Part shown: positions 7,857-15,797 of the stretch, piece by piece
Layout: every line of letters begins with the position of its first letter
Numbering within the stretch: position 1 is the first letter of the stretch
Source: Chloroflexota bacterium
Lineage (GTDB): Bacteria > Chloroflexota > Anaerolineae > Aggregatilineales > UBA2796
Direction of reading: 5' to 3'
DNA: 31,297 bases
Assembly: GCA_003695215.1 (NCBI GenBank)
Contig: RFIM01000131.1
Location: forward strand, 1 to 31,297
The notes under the pieces: model-generated
Seen by the model: only the letters and a program-made list of their open reading frames with translations
What the model was told of the DNA's origin: nothing
Database searches by the model: none
Position numbers and translations under genes: made by a program

Positions 7857-7869
7857 GCCAATTTGTGCA
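7857..7869 (-). promoter_or_regulatory. Half-site shared with the 10181-10204 palindrome
   Basis: On the minus strand TGCACAAATTGGC is identical over 13 bases to 10194-10206, the right half of the palindrome upstream of the I9/S8 genes. It sits about 75 bases ahead of the thioredoxin start, a sensible place for a regulator. A single 13-base match in a window this long can occur by chance, so position is the main argument. Confidence 0.3.
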
Positions 7870-7911
7870 CGCGAGCAGAGCGGCTGTTCTCCTGGCCTTT
7901 CCCTGCTCGCG
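7870..7911. repeat. 9-bp perfect inverted repeat with 24-base loop
   Basis: CGCGAGCAG at 7870-7878 is mirrored by CTGCTCGCG at 7903-7911. It lies between the VIT-VWA stop (7933) and the thioredoxin operon on the same strand. No T-run follows on the minus strand, so a simple intrinsic terminator is unlikely; it could be a Rho-type or processing hairpin. Confidence 0.4.
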
Positions 7912-7932
7912 GCAAAAGGCGCCGATCGACGA

Positions 7933-10083
7933 TCAATTGCCTGAATCGATCACTTGATAGGCGACGCCATCGATCACGACCAGCACGCGCACGCCGAGCG
8001 CGAAAATTTCCCTGAGCTCAGGGTATTTCTCCAGCAAGGCGAAGTACTCAGCGCCGAGGAACGGCACAAGGCGCAGCGGCATGTCGGCTGAGGTGTAGCG
8101 CGTATCCACCCAGAGTCCGTTGCGCCACACGAAGGTGCGGTCGCCCAGAGGCACGATCAGTTCACCGCTGGGCAAGTTGGCTTTGGCGCTAGCAGTTGGC
8201 ATGGGCTGAAGCGCTTCAGCGGCGCCCATCTGGGAGAGCGCTGAGGCGGTCGCGACGGCGGGCGCGCCGCTGCGCTGCTCGCGGTTGATGCCGCCGCTGG
8301 CGCTGGCAGGCGGCGCTAGCGGCACAATCGGTGGCGTTTGAGGCGGCTCGCGGCGCCCGAAGTCATCTTCCTGGATCAGGTAGGCTGTGTACGGCGTGAG
8401 GATGCCAAAGCGCAAGCTGAGTCGACGCACGCTCTCGACCAGTTCAGGCGTCTCGCCGCGTAGGCGAATTGTGTTCAGCAGGGCGCCAATTTTGCGGGTA
8501 GCCCATAGGCGCGCCACAAAAGCCTCGCCGCCTGCATTTTCGGGGAAAATCAGGCCTGTGTAAGTGAAGCGCCTCATCTCGCCGTTGACTTCGCCACGCA
8601 AGGTCAGGGTGATGGCGCCTGCGCCGCGATAGCGCCCTGTCAAGATCAACTGCGAGCCTGCGAATAGGTCGGGCAAGGGCAGCGCAGGATAGGTATCCTC
8701 AAGCATGACAGCGCCGTCTGTCTCCAGCGTTGGTCGGCTCAGGATCGGCGCGCTGATTTTGTTGTAGAGGGCGCTGACAGCTGCCTCGATATCCTCTTCA
8801 GGCTTCACGTAGGTGCTAGTGCCGCCCTGGGCGTTAGCCAGCGTATCTAGCAGCACGGTATCCACATCATAGCCGACGCCGAAGGCAAACAAGCGCACAT
8901 TGGGGCGCGCCGCTGCGCTGAAATTGGCGATGATCCGATCAGAATCGGTGATGCCTTCAGTCGGCAGGCCATCGGTCAGGAAAAGGATCACAGTGTGGCG
9001 CTCAGGATCGGCTTGGCGCAAGGCTTCCTGCAAAGCAGCGTTGATATCGGTCGCGCCGATAGCCTCAAGGCCGCTGAGCCAATCGGCAGCGCGCTGCGCT
9101 TCGCTGACAGGCTGCAAGGTGCGTGCATAAAGGCGATAGCCGCTGCTGAAGGCGATCACGTTGAAGCGATCTTGCGGCATGAGTGCGCCGAGTACAAAGC
9201 GCGCCGCTGCTTGCGCTTGGCGCCACTTAGCGCCTGCCATGCTGCCACTTTGATCCAGCACGATCAGTACGTCTTTGGGAATGCTGCGCTCGCGCTCGAT
9301 GCGCAAAGGCGGCGTCAGCGCCAACATGAAGAAGCCGTCTTCGAGCGCGCTGGCGCGGTAGGTTAAAAGCGCTGCGCCGATCTCAGCTTGACGATAGCTG
9401 TAGAAGACGCTGAAATCTTCGCGTGCACGGAAGTCGCTCAGCTCCAAGCTGGCGCGAAAGCGCTTATCGTCCAAGCGCGCGATCAGCACTTGCGCGTTCG
9501 GGCTGTAGATCGTGCCGATTGGCGCGCTCGACTCAGCCGTGAGAGTGACCGAGACTTCGCGCACGGGCAAAGCGCTCACGTAATCGGTCCTGAGCGGATA
9601 GGTGTAGCGCAATGTGCCGCTCTCAGCGCGCAAGATGTGGCTGTAAGTGATCTCGACCTTGCGCTCGCTGCGCGGTGGAATCGGGAAGAGGTTCAGCTGC
9701 ACGGCGCGTCTGCCGATGTACTGCAATAGGACCGGATCGCGGCGCTGACGGACGATGCGCTCATAAATCTGACGCGCTCGATCGGCATCTAACAGCTCGC
9801 CTTTGATCGGCTGACCATCGAGATAAAGCGTCAAATCGGTCACAGCGGCGTCCTCAGGCAATGGGAACAGATAGACGCCTTCAGCAGGCGCGTTTGTGCT
9901 GTTCACGAACACTTGCTGGACAGTAGTGATTGCCAGCTGCTCGCGAATAGTCACTGAGACGCGATGCGCTTGCAAGAAGACGCCTGCGCTGAGCTGTGCG
10001 CGAGTCAGCACGAGGCTGGGTAATGCAGTCAAGCTAGCTAAGAGGCTCACTATGAGCGTCAAGAACACACCACGCGGTCGCAT
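7933..10083 (-). CDS. VIT and von Willebrand factor A domain protein, secreted or anchored
   Basis: A 716-residue surface protein with the architecture of inter-alpha-trypsin-inhibitor heavy-chain-like bacterial proteins. Residues 1-30 are a signal peptide or anchor (VFLTLIVSLLASLTALPSLV). The VIT domain spans about 35-165 (EGVYLFPLPEDAAVTDL, then DRARQIYERIVRQRRDP). The VWA domain begins near 270 with VLIVLDQSGSMAG, an intact MIDAS (Asp277, Ser279, Ser281), and continues with FLTDGLPTEG. A Pro/Ala-rich linker follows at about 570-640, then a conserved tail (GDRTFVWRNGLWVDT). ATG 10083 has GAGG 7 bases upstream; the frame runs back to 10233 without a site. It is divergent from the I9/S8 protease pair. 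Function is presumably metal-dependent binding of proteins. Confidence 0.88.
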   Translation of the reverse strand: MRPRGVFLTLIVSLLASLTALPSLVLTRAQLSAGVFLQAHRVSVTIREQLAITTVQQVFVNSTNAPAEGVYLFPLPEDAAVTDLTLYLDGQPIKGELLDADRARQIYERIVRQRRDPVLLQYIGRRAVQLNLFPIPPRSERKVEITYSHILRAESGTLRYTYPLRTDYVSALPVREVSVTLTAESSAPIGTIYSPNAQVLIARLDDKRFRASLELSDFRAREDFSVFYSYRQAEIGAALLTYRASALEDGFFMLALTPPLRIERERSIPKDVLIVLDQSGSMAGAKWRQAQAAARFVLGALMPQDRFNVIAFSSGYRLYARTLQPVSEAQRAADWLSGLEAIGATDINAALQEALRQADPERHTVILFLTDGLPTEGITDSDRIIANFSAAARPNVRLFAFGVGYDVDTVLLDTLANAQGGTSTYVKPEEDIEAAVSALYNKISAPILSRPTLETDGAVMLEDTYPALPLPDLFAGSQLILTGRYRGAGAITLTLRGEVNGEMRRFTYTGLIFPENAGGEAFVARLWATRKIGALLNTIRLRGETPELVESVRRLSLRFGILTPYTAYLIQEDDFGRREPPQTPPIVPLAPPASASGGINREQRSGAPAVATASALSQMGAAEALQPMPTASAKANLPSGELIVPLGDRTFVWRNGLWVDTRYTSADMPLRLVPFLGAEYFALLEKYPELREIFALGVRVLVVIDGVAYQVIDSGN

Positions 10084-10122
10084 AAAGCACCTCGCTTCAC
10101 TAAATAGCGTCAATTCAAGAGA

Positions 10123-10138
10123 TGCACAAGCAAGTGCA
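10123..10138. promoter_or_regulatory. Inverted repeat TGCAC-N6-GTGCA
   Basis: A short dyad 40 bases ahead of the VIT-VWA start, in the divergent region 10084-10287. Its arms match the TGCAC/GTGCA core of the 24-bp palindrome nearby, so it may be a weaker site for the same regulator. Confidence 0.35.
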
Positions 10139-10180
10139 AAAGTTCCTACATGCCACGCATGACATCTGTGAAAAGGGTTG

Positions 10181-10204
10181 CAATTTGTGCAGCTGCACAA
10201 ATTG
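10181..10204. promoter_or_regulatory. 24-bp perfect palindrome, candidate operator
   Basis: The left half CAATTTGTGCAG is followed immediately by its exact reverse complement CTGCACAAATTG. It stands near the middle of the divergent region between the VIT-VWA gene (start 10083) and the I9 gene (start 10288). A perfect 24-bp dyad without a loop and without a T-run is typical of a binding site for a dimeric regulator, not of a terminator. No regulator gene is adjacent, so its identity is open. Confidence 0.6.
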
Positions 10205-10220
10205 GCGTTTCTCGGAGAGG

Positions 10221-10233
10221 ATGCAAGGTGCAT
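10221..10233. promoter_or_regulatory. Inverted repeat ATGCA-N3-TGCAT
   Basis: A small dyad between the palindrome and the candidate -10 of the I9/S8 operon. It carries the same GTGCA core. Its position is close to the expected -35 region. Confidence 0.3.
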
Positions 10234-10251
10234 GCGTCAGCAAAATCAGGC

Positions 10252-10257
10252 TAGAAT
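10252..10257 (+). promoter_or_regulatory. Candidate -10 element for the I9/S8 genes
   Basis: TAGAAT lies 30 bases before ATG 10288. The -35 region holds no TTGACA-like word, which would fit activator-dependent transcription through the dyads just upstream. Tentative. Confidence 0.3.
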
Positions 10258-10287
10258 TACGTCAATCGTTCAACATTTCTAGGCGCG

Positions 10288-10728
10288 ATGCACAAGATCT
10301 TCCTCCAAGTGGCGGCGTTTGGTGTGGTCATAGCGGCGCTTTTGAGCGTTGCTATAACCTGGACGCAAAGCTATGCACAAGGTTTAGGGACGCCAGAGTC
10401 ACCGAGTGGCGCGCAGGGCATGCGGCGGATCATCGTCGAGCTGAGTGCGCCACCGCTTGTGGCCGTCTATAACAGCCTCGCTGACAGGCCTGCCCTACAA
10501 CGCGATTTGTTGATGCGCGTGGCGCAGCTGCGCATTGCCTTAGAACAGGCAATCTTCATCGCACAAGTGACTGATGCACGCATCGGCGCTTTGGTTACAG
10601 GGCGCGCGCAGATGACGGCCAATAGCGTCTCGCTGAGCGTGCGCGCGGAGAAAGTGCCGCTGATCGGCGCGTTGCGCGGCGTGAAGGCCGTGTATCCCGA
10701 TCCAACTGTTGAACGCAACAGACCCTAA
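10288..10728 (+). CDS. Free-standing subtilisin propeptide-like (inhibitor I9 type) secreted protein
   Basis: A 146-residue exported protein: signal peptide about 1-31 (ending in SYAQG), then a single domain that resembles the I9 propeptide of subtilases. It is a clear paralog of the prodomain of the protease encoded 22 bases downstream: both begin with RIIVE(L/M)SxPP and end with GVKxxYPDxxVER. No protease domain follows; the frame closes at TAA 10726-10728 right after the propeptide end. I9 domains fold their protease and inhibit it until cleaved, so this could be an extra chaperone or inhibitor acting in trans; that is inference. It could alternatively be the remnant of a duplicated protease gene, but the ends are clean. 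A weak AGG precedes the ATG. Confidence 0.8.
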   Translation: MHKIFLQVAAFGVVIAALLSVAITWTQSYAQGLGTPESPSGAQGMRRIIVELSAPPLVAVYNSLADRPALQRDLLMRVAQLRIALEQAIFIAQVTDARIGALVTGRAQMTANSVSLSVRAEKVPLIGALRGVKAVYPDPTVERNRP

Positions 10729-10750
10729 TGGCTCAAAAGGATAGAGGAGT

Positions 10751-13700
10751 ATGAAGGATATTTCGCGAAAGTCTGTTATTTTTGGACTGATCGCTGCCTT
10801 GCTAGCGGGCTTGCTCTCGCTGAATGTGAGCGCACCTGCTTTGGCGCAAGATGGCGGCAACGTGAAAGGCCCTGGCATTGCCATAGATCGTAGCGGCTTG
10901 CCCGAGCTGACTGCTGATGATTTGTGGGTAAACGCCAATGGGCGTACGCGCATTATCGTAGAGATGAGCCAACCGCCGACGGCACTCGCCCTGCAGCTAC
11001 AAGTTGGTAGCGCTTCTGTGGACGCCGTTGTTGAGAGCATGAATGCTGCTATTGAAGCCGAGCAGACCTTCGCTACAAACTTCATGGCGCAACTCTCGGG
11101 TAATGTGCGCGTGCTGAACACGCTGCGCGCGGCAGTGAATGCCATTGTGGTAGAAGTGGACGCGGCAAAGGTTAACGAGTTGCGCCGCATTCCCGGCGTG
11201 AAGAATCTGTATCCTGATAGCATTGTAGAGCGGGCTAATGCTGATGCAGCACAACGGATTAATGCACCGCCCGTCTGGCAAAGTGGCTTCACAGGCGCGG
11301 GCGTGCGCGTTGGCGTGATCGATGACGGTCTGGACTACCGCCATGCCCATTTTGGCGGCACACCTGCGGCCACGTGGGGCAGCTTCACAGGCTTGCTGGC
11401 TTCAAAAGTGGTAGGTGGCTATGACTTTGTAGGCAACCTTTACGATGCACGCAATCCGCTCTCAGTGCCAACGCCCGATCCTGACCCGTTGACCTGCTGG
11501 CCGGGCCCTAGCGGCTATCCTGTAGGTTTTGGTGGCGAGACGGTCCCAGTCCATCATGGCACGCATGTAGCAGGTTCTTTGGCGGGCTATGGTGTAGCAT
11601 CTGATGGCTCAACCTATACAGGGCCATACGATACAACAACGCCGCTTAGCACTATGCAGATCGGCCCAGGTATGGCGCCTTTGGCTCAGCTGTACATCTA
11701 TCGCGTTTTCGGTTGCTACGGCTCAACGGCGACCACGAACGTAGTGGCAGCTATTGATCGTGCTGTTGACCCTGATCAGGACTTCTCGCCTGCCGATCGG
11801 CTCGACGTGATCAACATGTCGCTCGGCTCAGGCTACGGCAGTGGCTTGGGCATTTATGAGACGGCGATCAATAACGCAGTAGCCGCTGGCGTAGTGGTGG
11901 TTGCTTCTGCAGGTAACAGCTTCGATAGCTTTTTCGTGACGGGCAACCCTGCGGCTGCTTCTGCGGCCATCAGCGTGGCAAACACAAGCATGTTCGCGCC
12001 GCTCTTCACGCTCAATACGCCTACAACGCAATTCCACTCGGGCTTCGGCGCTAGTTTCGGCCCGCCTATCTCGTCTCCTATCACGGGGAACATCGTTGAG
12101 GCAAATCCTGTGTTGGCTTGCGGCACTGGCCCGCTCACAAACGCAGCGGCAATCAACGGCAATATCGCCCTGATTGACCGCGGCGGCTGCCCGTTTGTAG
12201 ATAAAGTGAAGCGCGCGCAAGTTTCAGGCGCCATTGCGGCGATCATCTGCTCGGTGACTGGGCCTGCTGGCCCCATGGGCGGCTCTGATCCGACGATTAC
12301 TATCCCATCCATCATGCTGGAAGGCTCAGCATGCGCGGCTTTCCGCACACTCAGCCCGCTGAACGGCACTATTTCGCTGAACACGCTTGATGGCTTGAAT
12401 ACCAGCTCCTCACGCGGGCCGCGCCGTGCTACGAATATCAGTCCGCTAGTCTTGAAGCCTGATGTAGCAGCGCCCGGCACCAACATCATGTCTTCGATTG
12501 GCCCAGCGTGGCCTGGCCCGGCCTATAACCAACGCGCACGCTATAGCGGCACGTCTATGGCAGCGCCAATGGTGGCAGGCATGGCCGCTGTGCTGCGTCA
12601 GCTTCATCCGACGTGGACTTCGGCTGAGATCAAAGCTTTGATCATGAACACAGCCGACGCTGACGTTTTCGTGCAGCCGGGCGTCTCGTCCACTATCTTC
12701 GGCGTAGGCCGTGTAGGCAGTGGGCGCGCTAGCCTTTCGAAGGCGGCTACTGCAAATGTCATCGCCTATGACTCAGCAGCGCCAGAGCGTGTAAGTGTTT
12801 CGTTCGGCTTGCTGGAAGTGGTCGGTAGTGGCACGTTTTCGCGCACGATCACGCTCAAGAACAAAGGTACGCTACCTGCCAGCTACAACGTCTCTGTGCA
12901 GAATATCGTCAATCAAAACGGCACGAGTGTGAGTGTCTCGCCGAGCAGCGCAGTGGTGCCTGTGGGCGGCACAGCGACAGTCACTGTGACGATCACAGCT
13001 AATCCTGTCACTCCTGGTTCGCTCAACCGCGATCCGTCCACGCCAACATTGCAAGGCGGCGTGCGCCGTGAGTGGCTGCCTGAGGTGAACGGCAACATCC
13101 TGTTCACACCGGCCTCTGGGCCAGTGCTGCGCGTGCCGTATCATGCTGTTGTGCGTCCTGTCTCCGAGATGCAAGCGACCACCAGTCACTTGGTGCTGCC
13201 CGCGACGAGCGGCACAGCCAACCTGAGCCAGACTGGCACGACTTTCTCCACAGGCTCATTGATTGCGCCAGGCTATGAGTTCAACGCAGAAGCGATGGTC
13301 TCGCCGTTCCGCCTACTCTATCAAAGCCCGAATGAGCCGAACTTCTTCGGTCCGACAGAAAACCATGCTGATATCCGCTATGTAGGCGTGACCAGCGACT
13401 ATGGCGCACGCAGTGGTAACCTGAACGCTACTCAAATCTACTTTGCCATTGTGCCGTGGAGCAACGTGACCACGCCTAAGGAAGTTGAGTACGCCATCTA
13501 CATTGACGTCAATCAGGACAATATCGATGACTACGTTCTGTGGAATGCGCGCTTCAGCTCTGGCGGCGCCCAGATTGACTTCTATGGCTCAAACTTGGCT
13601 GTTGAAGGCGGCGTTGGCACAACGCCTGTAGGCCTTCAGGGCTTCCTGAATCCGATTATGTATGCCGATCCGTCTGGCCCTGTGCAGACCTACAAGTTCC

Positions 13701-14878
13701 TGAACAATGTCTATGTCCTGGGCGTCTCGGCGGGCGGTGCAGGCACTAGCCCGTTCGGCGGCGGAGGCTTGAAGCTGACACCTGGTCAGCCTTTCAATTT
13801 CCGCGTCCAAGCCTTTAGCTATGAGCACTTCGGTATAATTGATGTTACACCGACGCTGACCTACAATCCGACAGCAGATATCTTCGACTTCACAGGCACC
13901 AGCGTAGGTGGCCCATACACAGGTGTACCGTGGTACTTCGCACGTCCAACCGATGTTATCCCTGTGGACTACAATCTTGCCAACTATGTGCCAGGTAGCG
14001 GGCCAGCGCGCATCCTGCTGCTTTACTATCACAATCGCAGCGGCTTTGGGCGGGCGCAAGTGGTAAATGTGAGCGGGCCAGGCTTGCCCAATCCGCTCAC
14101 GGGTGATACCATCGGCGTGTGGCGCGCAAGCAACCAGAACGTCTACTTGCGCACTAGCCTGACGAGCGGGCCTGCCAACTACGTCGGCATAATTGGCACA
14201 CCCACTACAATCACTGTGGCAGGTGATTGGAATGGCGATGGCACCGATACACCAGGTTACTATGACCCGTCTAACGGGTTTGTGTCTCTCAGCAACAACA
14301 TTGATGGCTCCGGGCCGTTTATCAACTATGTCTTTGGCATAGGCGGCGACTATCCCATCGTGGGCGATTGGAACGGCGACGGCATTGACTCACTTGGTGT
14401 ATACCGTCAGACCACAGGTCAGCTGCTGCTGCGCAACGACAACAGCACAGGCTTTGCCGACTTCTACATGGTTTTTGGCATCCCTGGTGATATTCCAATT
14501 GCTGGGGATTGGAACAGCAGCGGCTCGGACGCGCCCGGCGTGTTCCGTCAGTCCAACAATACGTTCTACTTGCTCTACACAGTGGGTAATGGTTCCTTCT
14601 TCGCTGATGAAGAAGTCATCTTCGGCACCTCCACTGACCAGCCAGTGGCAGGTGACTGGGACGGCAACGGTCTGACGGACCTGGGCGTGTATCGTCCTTC
14701 GATAGGTGCATTCTTGCTACGGATGCCTGATACATCGGTAACAGGTGGCGGTCACTACACCTTGCCGATCCCCTACGGCATCCCGAGTGACTTTGGCCTA
14801 GCAGGGCGCTGGTTCCCGCCACAGCCGCTGCCGCCGAGCGCGCCTGAGGCTGCGCCGACCTTCGTACCGCGCGAGTAA
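10751..14878 (+). CDS. Large secreted S8 subtilisin-like serine protease with I9, PA and C-terminal repeat domains
   Basis: A 1375-residue extracellular protease. Order of parts: signal peptide 1-33; I9 propeptide about 64-160; S8 catalytic domain with Asp191 (VGVIDDG), His269 (HHGTHVAG), the SAGN oxyanion region and Ser602 (SGTSMAAP); a PA domain inserted before the Ser segment (about 415-540, with ALIDRGGCPFVDKV); a Fn3-like beta domain about 670-760; a further beta-rich region; and GDWNGDG repeats from about 1118 to 1330. The catalytic triad is complete. GAGGAG stands just before the ATG. The gene follows the free-standing I9 gene by 22 bases, so they share a transcript; an intrinsic terminator follows. 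No sorting signal or membrane anchor is visible at the C-terminus (ends in a Pro/Ala-rich tail), so release into the medium is likely. Confidence 0.93.
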   Translation: MKDISRKSVIFGLIAALLAGLLSLNVSAPALAQDGGNVKGPGIAIDRSGLPELTADDLWVNANGRTRIIVEMSQPPTALALQLQVGSASVDAVVESMNAAIEAEQTFATNFMAQLSGNVRVLNTLRAAVNAIVVEVDAAKVNELRRIPGVKNLYPDSIVERANADAAQRINAPPVWQSGFTGAGVRVGVIDDGLDYRHAHFGGTPAATWGSFTGLLASKVVGGYDFVGNLYDARNPLSVPTPDPDPLTCWPGPSGYPVGFGGETVPVHHGTHVAGSLAGYGVASDGSTYTGPYDTTTPLSTMQIGPGMAPLAQLYIYRVFGCYGSTATTNVVAAIDRAVDPDQDFSPADRLDVINMSLGSGYGSGLGIYETAINNAVAAGVVVVASAGNSFDSFFVTGNPAAASAAISVANTSMFAPLFTLNTPTTQFHSGFGASFGPPISSPITGNIVEANPVLACGTGPLTNAAAINGNIALIDRGGCPFVDKVKRAQVSGAIAAIICSVTGPAGPMGGSDPTITIPSIMLEGSACAAFRTLSPLNGTISLNTLDGLNTSSSRGPRRATNISPLVLKPDVAAPGTNIMSSIGPAWPGPAYNQRARYSGTSMAAPMVAGMAAVLRQLHPTWTSAEIKALIMNTADADVFVQPGVSSTIFGVGRVGSGRASLSKAATANVIAYDSAAPERVSVSFGLLEVVGSGTFSRTITLKNKGTLPASYNVSVQNIVNQNGTSVSVSPSSAVVPVGGTATVTVTITANPVTPGSLNRDPSTPTLQGGVRREWLPEVNGNILFTPASGPVLRVPYHAVVRPVSEMQATTSHLVLPATSGTANLSQTGTTFSTGSLIAPGYEFNAEAMVSPFRLLYQSPNEPNFFGPTENHADIRYVGVTSDYGARSGNLNATQIYFAIVPWSNVTTPKEVEYAIYIDVNQDNIDDYVLWNARFSSGGAQIDFYGSNLAVEGGVGTTPVGLQGFLNPIMYADPSGPVQTYKFLNNVYVLGVSAGGAGTSPFGGGGLKLTPGQPFNFRVQAFSYEHFGIIDVTPTLTYNPTADIFDFTGTSVGGPYTGVPWYFARPTDVIPVDYNLANYVPGSGPARILLLYYHNRSGFGRAQVVNVSGPGLPNPLTGDTIGVWRASNQNVYLRTSLTSGPANYVGIIGTPTTITVAGDWNGDGTDTPGYYDPSNGFVSLSNNIDGSGPFINYVFGIGGDYPIVGDWNGDGIDSLGVYRQTTGQLLLRNDNSTGFADFYMVFGIPGDIPIAGDWNSSGSDAPGVFRQSNNTFYLLYTVGNGSFFADEEVIFGTSTDQPVAGDWDGNGLTDLGVYRPSIGAFLLRMPDTSVTGGGHYTLPIPYGIPSDFGLAGRWFPPQPLPPSAPEAAPTFVPRE
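14102..14740 (+). repeat. C-terminal GDWNGDG-type protein repeats within the S8 protease
   Basis: The encoded segment holds units of 47-49 residues, each with GVYR-type and GDWNGDG-type words. The GDW motifs start at residues 1158, 1205, 1252 and 1301 (GDWNGDG, GDWNGDG, GDWNSSG, GDWDGNG); a further half unit begins at 1118 (GDTIGVWR). The DxNxDG pattern resembles the calcium loops of FG-GAP/VCBS propeller repeats. The last units have lost some Asp/Asn positions. They probably form a substrate- or wall-binding beta structure. Confidence 0.75.
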
Positions 14879-14904
14879 CGCTGTAAGCGCTTAGCGCGCC
14901 ATGC

Positions 14905-14947
14905 AAAAGCACTCAGGGCAGTGTGCACACGCTGCCCTGATGCTTTT
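14905..14947 (+). terminator. Intrinsic terminator after the S8 protease gene
   Basis: The arms 14905-14921 (AAAAGCACTCAGGGCAG) and 14932-14947 (CTGCCCTGATGCTTTT) pair over 16 positions with one bulged C. The loop TGTGCACACG is itself nearly self-complementary. The T-run at the end, and the A-run at the beginning, allow termination on either strand. It begins 26 bases after the protease stop and ends 15 bases before the esterase ATG, so the esterase would need read-through or its own promoter. Confidence 0.8.
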
Positions 14948-14962
14948 CAAGAAAGGCATGTT

Positions 14963-15793
14963 ATGCACGCACGGATCATCGCCTTACTGTGCCTATACGC
15001 ATTGTTGCCTGCAACCTGGCCAATACAAGCGGAAGATGCTGCTTGCGCTGAGCAAAACGGCGCAGTCTCCGAGTATGCTTTTTACAGCCAGCTTGCAGGT
15101 CAGCTGATGCGCTATGCGCTCTACACGCCGCCTTGCTTTCATGCGCCTGAGCGCGCCCATTGGCGCTATCCGATCCTTTACTTGCTGCACGGCTCGGATG
15201 CTACAGGTACAGACTACTGGTTGAAGCTCGGCTTAACCGCTGCGCTGGATGCAGGTATCCGCGACGGCTGGTTGCCGCCGATGCTGGTCGTCCTGCCCTT
15301 TGGTGGCGAGATCGCCAATTGGAACGTCTTTGGTGGGCGCAGCTTCGCCAACGTCCTGCTCAAGGAGCTGATTCCAACGGTCGAGCCGACTTTCCGCGCC
15401 GACGGTCAGCGCGCCACGCGTGCCATTGGCGGTATCTCGCGCGGCGGCTTCTGGGCATTTCACTTAGCGTTTTTGTATCCAGGCGTCTTCAGCGCAGTTG
15501 GCGGGCACAGCGCTTTTTTCAGCCTGAATCACGCGCCTGAGGCGAATCCGTTGATTTTGGCACAACACGCGCCTGAGCTTGAGACGCTTTACATCTGGCT
15601 CGACCATGGACGCTATGATTACGCCGCGCCGAATATCGCCTTGCTAAGCCAGCGGCTCAGCCAGCGCGGCATCGCGCATCAGTATGTGGTCTATCCTGAA
15701 GGGCGGCACGAAGCAGCTTATTGGCGCGCACACGTGGCGGACTATCTGGCCTTCTACGGTGCAGCATGGCATGGCTTCCAGTTAGGGCGCTGA
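14963..15793 (+). CDS. Secreted alpha/beta-hydrolase, putative esterase (esterase D/antigen 85-like)
   Basis: A 276-residue exported hydrolase. The signal peptide is MHARIIALLCLYALLPATWP. The body follows the putative esterase family: YPILYLLHGSDAT (oxyanion region), MLVVLPFGG, the nucleophile elbow GGISRGG with Ser159, a later Asp (WLDHGRYD) and a C-terminal His (YPEGRHEAAYW). The triad is therefore complete. Likely substrates are carboxyl esters outside the cell; the exact one cannot be told. ATG 14963 has AAAGG 8 bases upstream, while a longer frame would begin inside the terminator loop. It converges with the broken membrane gene, whose end lies 4 bases away. Confidence 0.85.
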   Translation: MHARIIALLCLYALLPATWPIQAEDAACAEQNGAVSEYAFYSQLAGQLMRYALYTPPCFHAPERAHWRYPILYLLHGSDATGTDYWLKLGLTAALDAGIRDGWLPPMLVVLPFGGEIANWNVFGGRSFANVLLKELIPTVEPTFRADGQRATRAIGGISRGGFWAFHLAFLYPGVFSAVGGHSAFFSLNHAPEANPLILAQHAPELETLYIWLDHGRYDYAAPNIALLSQRLSQRGIAHQYVVYPEGRHEAAYWRAHVADYLAFYGAAWHGFQLGR

Positions 15794-15797
15794 GGCG

